From: Takifugu bimaculatus
Taxonomy: Eukaryota > Chordata > Actinopteri > Tetraodontiformes > Tetraodontidae
Assembly: GCA_004026145.2 (NCBI GenBank)
Contig: CP034976.1
Coordinates: 9,330,969-9,394,968 of the forward strand
Length of the DNA: 64,000 nucleotides
Direction: 5' to 3'
Below, piece after piece: positions 38,701 to 50,000 of the stretch. Under the pieces are notes generated by a model. It did not search any database and was not told the origin of the DNA. It saw nothing but the letters and a program-made list of their open reading frames with translations. Every line of letters begins with the position of its first letter. The first letter of the stretch is position 1. The position numbers and the translations under genes were made by a program.

Positions 38701-41700
38701 TGAATCCGTCTCTTCCGTCCACCAGTTTTCCGTGGCCCCCTCACTAACACCTGGAAACCGGTCCTCAGAACACAATGTAACTCACTATGAGTTGCCTTGA
38801 GTTTGAAACAGGCTCTGTTGGCACCCAGTTCTCTGTTTATGGGAGCTAGATTATGACTTCCTCTGTGCATCAATCTGTCTCCCAGCACAGGACGAATCCA
38901 TCTGCTTGGTTGAAAGGACAGCATCCTTCTTTCCTGATCTTCTCCTGATGTGTCCTGCTTAACTTCCCTGTGAAATGTTAAGGAGGAATAATGGACTCAG
39001 CTGCAAAGAACCCTCCACTCATCAAATATATAAAGATCTGTTGGCACGCTGATGTGGAAGAGCATGAACCAGAACAGGGATTTAACAGTCGTGCACAGTT
39101 TGCCCTGGGGCAGCACGCTCCGAGCTGAGGATGAAACGGCGCGACCGCGGCGGCGGGAGGTTAAAACAAGGTTTGTTTTTCACACGGTCGCTGACTTGAG
39201 CAGGGCGCCCGGGACACGCGGGGGAGTCTTGGTGTTGTGCCGCCGTTGTTCCGCAGCGAGAGCAAAGCTCTTGGCAGCCTCTAAAGATGACCTCGGGTCA
39301 CAGATTTACAGGTAGACTGACAAACTGGAGCTGAGAGGAGGCCTCAGGAGAGAACTAGGACCACTTCCAGAGATGAAGCCTTCCAGTTGCCATGGAAGCA
39401 CAGAAAAACCCTCTAGAGCTGAAGCCTCTGGCTGCTGCTGTTGCACAGTCAAGCTGCTGTGCAACCAAAAGACGGAGTTTAATAATTGATTTTAAATTAT
39501 AAGTAAAAAACAGAACATAGACTGAGTATTAATGCTGTGTTTCACCTTCAACTACGTCAAAACTCTGGATACTCGATGGCGAGCGAAGCAGGCGTACGCT
39601 GTCAGAGTGTGTGATAGTCGCCGTCTGCTCGGGGCATGGGGGAGGAGTGTTAAAGCGCCCTTTCACCTCATACTCCTGTTTGAAGCCGTAGCCCTCGGCG
39701 GTTTTCATCTGGTTGATGTGCTGGAGAAGGTCGGCCACGCGCACGGCGGGGTGCAGCTGCCCCGTGTGGTAGGGCGAGCCTTTGCGTCCGCACTGGTGCC
39801 TCGGGGACCCTCCCAGCAGGCTGCTGGCCTCGTTCACCAAACTACGGCCGTCGCCTGTGACGGAACGGGATGAAAATGAGACGAGCGTGTTGAGTTGAGC
39901 GTGCGGAGACGAGCGTCTCGTAACACGCCCCAGACGACATCAGTCGTACCGCGTGTGCCACAGGTGTGGGCATCCATGAAGGAAAGGGCCATCCTTTCGT
40001 CTTCCTGCAAGGTGCTTTGATCTGTGAAACTGCGTTCCATGGAACCCAGGTGACTCTTCTCCTGCCGGTACGTTATGGGCGTCTTATTCATGTTGACCGG
40101 TTTCCTGATCAGGAGCCAATAAAACGTGGAATTACAGAGAGAAACGGGAAATAGAGCAAGAGGAGTGTGGACAAATGAGGAGAAATGACTGGCAGCTGGA
40201 ACAAAGGCGCGTAAACGATGGCTGGGAACAAGAATGAGGAGTGGGGGCATCACTTACGGATAGTAAGAGCGATTGTCCCTCCTGGCGAGAACGCGGGGCA
40301 GGAGGAAAATAATCAAAAGAAAGACGAGACGTGCGGTAAAAGCTGTGTCAGCTGAAGGCAGAACGCATCGATTACAGTGAGACTGAGGACGTTCGCAGAA
40401 CGAGTTCGAGCAGGTGCCGACAGGCCAGACCCGAGCAGATCGGTAAAACGCACCTCTCCTTCCATTAAGTACGTCTCAGCCCGACACTTCGGGGGTCAAA
40501 CGAGTTTTGCCCCCCCCCCGACGCTGCAAATTCAGAGATCAGTTGTCAGTTCATGAGACCAACATTATTCAATCGCAGCCCCGAATGATTAGCTGAACTC
40601 CCCAGTTTAAAATGGAAGGACTTTTTAGCTTTCAGCCAAATATTGTTTAACAGGTTAAAACTGAATTTAGCCCGGAGCCGCCACCACTGCCTAAGTAAAT
40701 ACCGAAGAGTATTACATGGTCTGAAGTGGACCTGTGGGATTACCGGCTAATAATCTTCAAAAGTACACCTTTTCCCTACCAATTTCCATCTCATTTATGG
40801 GTCAGCCCTCTGCTTGGGGTCTCTAATTAGGCGCCTAATTGAATTGTTTCTGCTGCTAATTAAACACTTTACACTCAGATAGGCGCCATGGGTGAGAACT
40901 GCTCGGTCCCACTGGCGCAGGGCGAGGGGGAAGACGCCAGAGCTGCTCTTGCTGCTCCATCCCTTGGTGATTTTTACGAAACCTCAGCGCGGGAAAACGG
41001 ACGCGACTTCTGAATTCCTCCGAAAACAGAACCAGGAGAGGGAAAGCAGCGCGGAGGCGGGATGTGATGGTGCAGAATGGGGCGGACGCTGCAGCCACGG
41101 GCGGTGGTTTACCCTTTCTTAATGATGATGATGACGGCCCCCAACAGAAGGATGAGAACCACCAGACCTCCAGCGCACACCCCCAGAATCAGGCCCATCT
41201 CCTCGGAGTGCTGGGAGACCTCCAGGGCCTTGCGCTGGTCTTTGCACGCCGCTAGGAGGGGAAAACACACACACACACATACACGTGTACAACTACAAAA
41301 TATACACAACTTATATTGTTATTAACCAAGAAAAAGGAGTAAGAGAGTAAAAGTTGGGCTTTCAGAAGGAGATTAGGGGAGATTTACGTAATGGAGGAGC
41401 CACATAGAAGCAGATCGTGGAGTTTAATCAGCTCCAGTTTACCTGCATTAGCTGCCAGTTGGGTTTCCTCTGAGGGAATCATTTCATAGAAATGATACAT
41501 TAGTTAGCTGGCTGTTATTATATTTACATCATACTCAGATGCAAAAACCTGCCGCAGGGTCACAGACTGAGCACGTGTGGTTCCCAGAACGGGCATGTGT
41601 GTATAGACCTGCCCTCCAGGCCTTAATACCCCTGAAATCAGCCCAATGGAGCAATGTTTCTGGAGCAGGCCTGAGGACAGAGTCCTTTCCTGCAGCCCAC

Positions 41701-44101
41701 TGGGGCAGGGTCTAATCTGGGGCAGAGCAAAGAGAGGAACAGCCACGAATGCCAACTCCACATGTCTCAATGTGCCGTCTACCTTAATTCTACCCTGAAG
41801 TTTAGAGGAGGGACGTGACTATGGCTGATCCAGGTGCACCTGAGCACGTGCTACCTGTTTTCTGCTCAACAGTGCACATGCAAATGAGGAGGGGAAAAAT
41901 TGATTTCGCCATGCTGACGTTTTAGACACATAACACGCTTTCGCCACATTTAGCCTCGCAAATTTCTATTAGGCCCAACACGAGCGGGAAATAGATTTCC
42001 GCATGAATCCATGCACCTGCCAGCTGCCCAATGGTGGAAATTGGCACTTAGAGGGGAAATGGAGGCGTATTGTCGTGCTGAGCCTGCCAGAGGATCCTTA
42101 ATTAAACTGTCACCTGCAAGTTGAAATGTAATCTCCAGCTTTGTTATCCACGCCAGAATATTTGCCTCCACCCCACGCCTGTGATGGGCTTCCTGATAGA
42201 ACGGCTCAGGATCCAGCCATGCAGGGGATGTGGCAGCGGCAGGAGGGAAAGGGGGGTCACATACCGCTGCCGACCGACCTCTGACCCTGTCACAGCAGAT
42301 TTCCTTTCTTTTGATGCTTTTAAAAAAATATTATTTGCTCGTCCTCAGTACGGATGATGTAATGGTCGTAATCCACATTTTTCCCCCCTTTTTTTCTTTC
42401 AACGAGCTGCATATTTATTCACGTGAAACTCCTCTGAATGTTCAGCGCTTCGGGGAAAAGAGGTCTGATTATAATGAATAAATCCCAGACCGAGTGTCTG
42501 CGGGGGGACAATGGAACGGCCTGCTTCCCTCGTCTTCATACACATGGACAATCTCATTTTATTTCCCGTTTTTATACGTGCAGAAGATGCTCTGCCCAGA
42601 CAATTCACTTGTGAGGCCCCCGCTGCTTCCGTTCCGAGCTCTGCTAACTATATATACGTGGCTTTTATTCTCTGGGATCTGACGGTGCGCTGCGGTGGAG
42701 GGGCTCTCTGCCGCCAGGACTTAGAGTCAATTTTCTTGCCCTTTTCTCATCCCTTTGAATCCTGAAGACGACGTGTGGGGGGGGAGGAGAAGGAGGGGGA
42801 AGCCGAGGTGGCCCCCATTCGGAGGTTTTGATGTGGAGGACATTTGTGGACGGAGCTGAGGTCAAAGCCTGCAGAGGAGGCCTTCGAGTGGGCTGACAAT
42901 AAAGAAACAGGCTTTTGATATGGCGGGTCCCAGCGTCTGCCCCCGAATGCACCGGATGAAAGCCTGACCTCTAATCCCTCCCAGGGCGCTGCCCTTTTCT
43001 CACAAACCCGCTGCTAAACAACCAGAATGGAGACGGACTCCACACACCGAAGCCGACAACACTATCACAGATACTGTCTTCATCTCCTCCTTGATGATGC
43101 TTTCAAGGTCAGTGCGTGAGAACCGGACAGACTTTCTTTAATTACCTTTGCGGGCGATGCGGATGCAGTTTATTCTTGATTCCTGAAGAGGAAACACAGA
43201 GAAAAAAAAGGAATCAGAGGGGATTGATAGACTTTGGGAGGTCTAACTGACATTCAAAACAGTATTTCACTACTTGATAAACCCAATTTGATACAAAATT
43301 GACTAAATTTGAAGCAGTGGCAGAGTTCTTCTCTAAAAACAGCATGATTTGGTTCATGAGAGTGAAGCCACAGGGAGAATAACTCTGACTAAAAGGACAA
43401 ATTGCCTCTGAGTGCGAAGGTCCTATTGACAGAAACAAAATTGCAAAAATATCTGAAAATCAAAGAGCTGTAGGTGTTTTAGTGAAGAGGGGGCGCTGAA
43501 AGGGAGCGAATATAATCAAAAGGACGGTTTCAGGTCAGCACACAGCCATGAAAAGGAATTAATTTTTACTGAAACCTCTGCTGATGACATCGCGGTGATC
43601 TGAAAGGGACCTTTGTCAAACTGCACTAATGAGATCCAGGACTGTAATCCAATTCCATCCTGCCACCTCCCCAAGAAGATAGAGACACATTACCACATGA
43701 AGATTTACAGACGCTTGTCAAAGCACAACTGCGCCAATTATTGCCATCTGTGACGGAGTGAAAAGTGATTCAGAAGATCTCACTTTGTGGAAATCACAGG
43801 TTTGATCATCACTGATGGGCCGCTGCATGTGACAGGTGTTAAGACACTGGACTCATGCGCTGGCTCCGCAGCAGAGTTAACCTCAAACCTCAGTGAAGCT
43901 GGAGGAGCTGATGGTTCCTGCCAGCAGGTGGCACACCTGGGCTGCAAGACCAGCTGTAACACGATTTCTGTGTGGACATATTCCGAATCAAAATACAGCG
44001 GAGACATTTTTGGGTAATGGATCCATTTTGTTGGGTTCAAAGGGCTATTTGAGGGTTGTATTGTAGCTATGAACGTCCTCACAAAGGCAGGAGTACAAGA
44101 A

Positions 44102-44132
<31 letters not shown>

Positions 44133-46453
44133 TGTGTGTGAAGACGTAGCACTGGCTACATTAGGTTAATGTAGACAGGCCTCTGATTTAAGCCTTTCAT
44201 GCAGCTTTCTGACAGATCAATTCCAACTATTGTTGAGGCTAATTGTAGGTAATTAGCATGTGTGAATGCTCGGGACGGTGGTCATTTATGGGTCCAAGGT
44301 TTCCAGAAAGCATTAAGTCTACAGTGAATTCTGCAGAGCACGCTCGCTCTGGGCTGGTCCTCCTTTCTGTAGCCACTCAAAGCGGACATCCTGAAAGCAG
44401 AAATGACTCCCTATGACCTCCATTTTTTTGGATCCGAGTCATGAATAAGTGCACACTCGGGGAAGAGCGGGGAGTACAGTGCGAAGGTACAAAAGCCATT
44501 TAGGAACCGCTGAACCTTTTCCAGCCCGCACAGCTGCCGCTGCCAAACCATGACACGTGTTTCGTGGGTTTTATAACGTGTCACGTGTCAACGCTTGACG
44601 GTGACCGCTGTCAAAACATCCGACCCAGGAAAAAATGATAGAAATGACATCATCAATGCCCCAGAACTTATTTTTAAGTGTCTCACTGCTGAAACTCCTT
44701 TTTAACACCCAATAGGCTCCCTCGCCGCTCTCGGAAGCTGTTGTCAGTTTATATTATCTCAATCCAACCGAACCGAGCTAAATCGCCAGCTTCTCAACAT
44801 ACACAAGCGCTGCGCATCAAAAGAGGACCTATAAAGCCCACAACAAAGACGTTACGCTGACAAAGGGTCGGCGGTCCGCAGCTTCAAACGGAAATGATTT
44901 CTGTCACGCAAAACCGACACAGGGCCCCAGCCCACATTTCTGCAGCCTCTGCTACTGTATTTCCAGGCTAACGCGGCGCTGTCCGGAATGCCGGGGGATG
45001 GCGCTGGTTGGCTCATGGGTGCTGGCCCCCTGCCAGGCAAAACAAAACCTAATCCCATCCGCTGGTGAAGCTCGACCTCCCCTCATCTAATCCGGCTCTG
45101 GGCTGCCTGGCGGTGCGGAGCGGAGCGCTCGTGCTGCAGACCCTCTGCATATTTGTCCAACGTGTTGAGGAAAATAACTCGTTTCTGTCTGAACTGTATG
45201 TTCCATAAAAGAGGAAAAATAACTGGTGAGCACAGATGGTTACCGATGGCAACGTTTGCCTCCTCCAATCACCCCCCCTCCAACTGGGCCCAATTATCCT
45301 TGAGTAATTCCCTCACCCAGGAAGCAGCACGCCTTGTAATGGAATTAGGATAAAATAATGTGATGTCCCCGGGGGCAGATCGGAGTCCTGATGTGGGAAG
45401 GGCGGCAAAGCAGCTGCACGAATGCCACCAAGACAGCGTCGGTGAAGAAAGAGCGGATGGGTCAGCGAAGTGAAGGTAAGACGCAGGTGAGACGCCAAAG
45501 GAATGAACGCGACGCAGGGAAAGATGCAAAAGCGGAGCATAAATGGACTCGAGGAGGTTGTTGAGTAAATCCAGCTAATCAGAGCTGCGCTGGCTGGAAG
45601 TCATGCATCAGAGTAATTCCCTGATTCCGACGCGCCTCCCCTGCACAGAATCAAAGAGAGCAGCTGGAGAGGAACATATATCATTCCTAAACAGCTACAC
45701 GGCGAGCTCGATGCCTTTCCTGCAGCAACCCTCTCACAGCTCAAACGCTCTTTCGAGGTTTGTGAGCCCATACAAAGCCAACTGTCTCGCGGCATCAGCC
45801 GCAGCATTAGCGAGCGCAGACGCTCATTAACACCACTCCATGCCGGCTTAGAATTGTCCTGAATACTAATGTCTACATAGGGCTGATGAAGTGCCGCCAT
45901 CCCTGCTGCGGCGCCGCCGCCGCCGCCGCTGCTTTCCCCATCACTCACCCCTCTGAAGTTGCTCATGGCCTGGAAGTAGACCAGGTAGCTCTTGCGCGGG
46001 TCTAAAGGGCTGTTCCAGTAACCGTTGTAGGTGTGATTGTCCCCCACGGTGAAGGGGCTGGCCTCCGGGAGGCTGCTGGGCGGCAGCTCGGCCGTGTAGT
46101 AGTGCGGCGTGCCGCGGGCCTGGGCCTCTCCGTGGGACATCGGGAGCGGAAAGCACTCCTGCAGACCCAGCTCCCGTTTGACTTTCTTCCCCATTTCTTC
46201 TTCGACAACAACCTGGTACGTGCTAGACACGGACAGTCATTTTTAACATGCTACCCTGCCAAAAAAACCCAAAACATTTACTGCATTTACATCTCCTCAC
46301 CTGACGGGGGCGCCTCTGCCCTGGGCGGGCCGCAGCAGGACGGTGATTGTGCTGTCGGTCTCGCTGAGGGGGGACGGCATGTCTCCATAATCAAAAGTGG
46401 GAGCTGAGGACACAAAGAAACACGCTTTAATGTCTAAACTTGATTTAATTAAG

Positions 46454-46499
<46 letters not shown>

Positions 46500-46969
46500 C
46501 CCATTACCAGTGCTCATTTAGAGAACTTAATTCAGTTAAAACAGAGTCAGCCACATAAACAAGTTCAGAGCCATCGCCACATAAATAACTGGCAGCAGTG
46601 ATCCAGCCCGTATCTCATGTCCTCGTATCCATTTGACTGTCTGAACTTCCCGTCTCGTTATCTTGAATATAAATCCAATTAAAAGCCAAGTAAGTGAGGA
46701 GAAATTGAACATTTTTGGGGTTTGTTTTTCCTTCCAAAGGACTTGGATCGAGAGATGCCAGAGCATTTCTCTTAAACGTTATTTGTCAATTAGCGGGGGG
46801 GGATCAAGCCGCTCGTGAATAATCGATTCTGATCGCATTAAATCATCGCCGGAGCAGGAAAAGACCTTCAGTCATTCAGGGGAAACTTGTTTGTCCGTCA
46901 AATCCCAACGGTTTCTGACCGTCTGATATCAGTCACATGAATGACGAGGGTGTGTGTGTGTGTGTGTGC

Positions 46970-47013
<44 letters not shown>

Positions 47014-50000
47014 ACTTTGTGGCGGGGTCTGCCTGAAGGCGGTGTTAGCTGCTAAAGGTGTCCGGGGTTTGCTAGCTGTCAGTGCCAATCTGAGAGCGGC
47101 TGGACGGGAGTGGATGTTCTGCACCGTGGGCCAGTGAAGGAGGTTGAGGATGATGAGCAAAGACTTCGGCGCTCCGTCTGCGGCCTGGCGTCGCGCCAGC
47201 GTTCTGCTGGGAGTTGTGATTGCGCACTAAATCTATAATTAAACCGACCTGACCTCCGTGTGCAGACACGGGAGGAGAAGAGCGAGTAAATACATACATT
47301 ATGTGGGGAAGGGTGAGGGCAGCGGCGGCGCGGGTGAGTTGTAATCGCATCCCTTAACGAGCACAAATGCATCATTAAAAAGAAATAGAAAGGCGGAGGC
47401 GAGATTTCTATCACAAATAATAAGCTGGGAGACTCTCTGAGGTGAAATTCTGGTGCACAGAGCATCCTTCTTTACGCGCAGCACATCGAGACGTGTTGTT
47501 TCTCTGCCTTCAATGACTTAATTTATGTCTGGAGGACTGCAGGATGACAGTGTGTCACTGGTGTAGGGAGCGATAGGAATAGCTCTCGCACTCGGGAGGA
47601 ACAGTTCCACAAGCGTGAGGAGAGAAGGATGAAAACAAGAGAAAAACCCAGATCCTAAATATAGCAGCGCGCTGGGACTGAGCGTACGCGGGAGAGACGC
47701 CTCGGAGTGGAGCTGCAACCTGTTTACGCCTCTATCTCCCAGGGTTCCCCGGCGCGTCCGGGAGAGCGAGGCATCAACGAGAGTGTGGCGTCCATACCTG
47801 AGATGTTAGTGGTGATTTCAGTCAGGGCCGTCTGACCAAACCCTTTAGCCGTGCGCGCTCGGACGGAGATCAGATAAGTGGTTCCCGGGTGGAGGTTGGA
47901 GAACATGTGGTAGGTCTCGTTCCTCAGCTTGGACACGGTCCTCCTCGGCCCCGGGACGTTGATGCCCGGATCAGACGATTCGATGCTCTGGTAGCTGATC
48001 TACTCCAAAGAAAAATAAGACGATAATATGCAGAATATATCAAACATGATTGGCTCTAATTTCTCCAGTTACGGTGGAAGAGAAACTCAGAAGTGGACTT
48101 TACTTCTCTGAGTCAAAAGTGACGATTTATAAATATCAAAGCGAATTCATCGACATTAGTCCCGCCGAAGCAAACCGCACCATTTCCATAAAACCACTCT
48201 GAACAATTCTCTGTCAACGTAATGCATTAGGAGGGTCAAGGACCAGACAGGCGCCGCGGAGGCAAAAAAAAGGGAGGGAAAAAAAGCGAATTGAAGTGAG
48301 TGAATCAATATGACTGAGTGTTTATGACTTCAATTAACATACAGAAATTGCTGAGAACAAGAGTCCTTTAAAAGTAAAGTTTTCCTCGTCTTTCCATCAG
48401 CGCCGCTCTCATGAGGAATTCTGCTCACGCGCCGAATTGTAAAAGGGAGCCGGAGTTAAAAACCGAAGACATAAACGAGATGACCTGGGCGAGCATAAAA
48501 TGTGACAGAGAGTCCTACAGGCAGAAGAGCTGTTAATAAACACTCGACTGTCTATGCTCGTCACGTATTATTACACATCCCACACACACTTCAGCCGCAC
48601 TTAAGCCAAAGCAGGGGGCTTCGCTGTTTATCATAAAGGCTTAATTCCTGATCATGTGAGGTGTGTGAGGCTTTGTGGGTGAACAAACACCGACCTGCCT
48701 GTTTCCTCCACAGAGGCCGACGTGATGTGGCCTCGGAGAGGCCGGCGGTTTAGTTAAGAGAGAAACGAAAAGGATTTTTATGCAGCTTTCTCCAGAAAAA
48801 AAACAAAAACAAACAAGCAAATAAGCATCTGTGGGGTCTTCACTTTACATGTCAAACCACCAATCCTGTTAAACAGCATCCCTGAGGCGACCTTGCTCAG
48901 GACGAGACATGAGCTCTACAGTAAAGCCAGATTCATCACCCCCCCGCAACTGTAAACACACGTGAGCCATTAAAGTGAAATGATCAGGGCTGCATGGAAG
49001 GCTGCCTACACAAGGTCAGCAGATCTGGATCTGCAGGACAGGAAGGAAGCTTGGGCGTTGATGAACGGAGCGCAGGAGGAGGAGCTGCCTCCTTAGCCGC
49101 AGGAAAACCCAAAATTTAGCTGGTAAAACATCACTGCTGCAGCCGCCACCATGTACGCTTTAAATATGCAGGGAACGCAGGGAACGCAGGAAACGCAGGA
49201 ACGCAGGGAACGCAGGAACATGGGGAACGCAGGGAACGCAGGAACACAGGGAACGCAGGGAACACAGGAAACGCAGGAACGCAGGGAACGCAGGAACACG
49301 GGGAACGCAGGAACACTGGGAACACAGGGAACACAGGAACACGGGGAATGCAGGAACACAGGGAACGCAGGAACACGGGGAACACAGGAACACAGGGACG
49401 CAGGGACTGCAGGAACGCAGGTCCTGTTCGCCTTTTTTTGTTTCCTTTGGGTTGAAATGAAACTGCAATTTTCAAATTTCCTTGAAAGGACTCTTTGTAT
49501 TGGAGCCTGAAGAAGACAGACGGCCGTAGTTGTTATTCTCCACAGAAGGAGAAAAACAGAGATTTTATTAGCAGTTTGCGCAACAATTGTCCTCTCAGGG
49601 TTCTTTTCATGTTATGTCTGAAACATCTGAGTGTTTGACAATCAGCCTAATCAAGACTAAAATATTGTTGCCAATGCTTAATAAACAGTGAAATAACATT
49701 TTGCATGGATGAATGAAACTAAAACCTCTACATTTGTCAGGATCTCTCTCTCTCACACGCAAACACACACACACATCCTTGCACTTCTATCTTTGTGAGG
49801 ACTATCTTCCCCTTCCTCACCCTTACGTCACAACCCTCAACCCTCTTCCCTTCAAACCACGTCTTGACTGAATAGTCTGTTGTTCCAAATGTCAATGGTT
49901 TCCTGAAAATGTCCTCGCTTTGCTAGTAGAATCCATATTTTGGTACTCAATATGCAGCATATATAAGAAAACACACACGCGGACTCACCTCATATTGAGT

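Larger units (their letters stand above)
35480..39666 (-). other. ptpru intron before D1, 4.2 kb
   Basis: G runs at 36837-36849 and 37558-37570. No second gene is supported. Confidence 0.8.
43183..45948 (-). other. ptpru intron, 2.8 kb
   Basis: Holds an inverted partial copy of the dispersed repeat (44043-44140), a CTCF-like motif, a palindromic CACGTG pair (44551-44590) and a GCC repeat (about 45908-45929) close to the donor. Confidence 0.8.
46404..47797 (-). other. ptpru intron in FN3 region, 1.4 kb
   Basis: Flanked internally by two dinucleotide repeats of opposite strand sense (CA at 46457, TG at 46951). No gene seen. Confidence 0.8.
48000..49988 (-). other. ptpru intron within FN3-3, 2.0 kb
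   Basis: Contains the minisatellite 49169-49421 and dispersed repeat copy 2. No gene seen. Confidence 0.85.

Noticed and set aside
39532..39873. Plus-strand 113-codon frame
   Set aside because: Antisense shadow of the juxtamembrane exon of ptpru.
49169..49421. CRISPR-like array
   Set aside because: Units are contiguous and variable with no spacers, and the DNA is vertebrate.
49151..49510. Long open frames of GTQGTQ or CVPCVP repeats as a repeat protein
   Set aside because: Open in several frames on both strands because of the minisatellite; no start context or splice structure.
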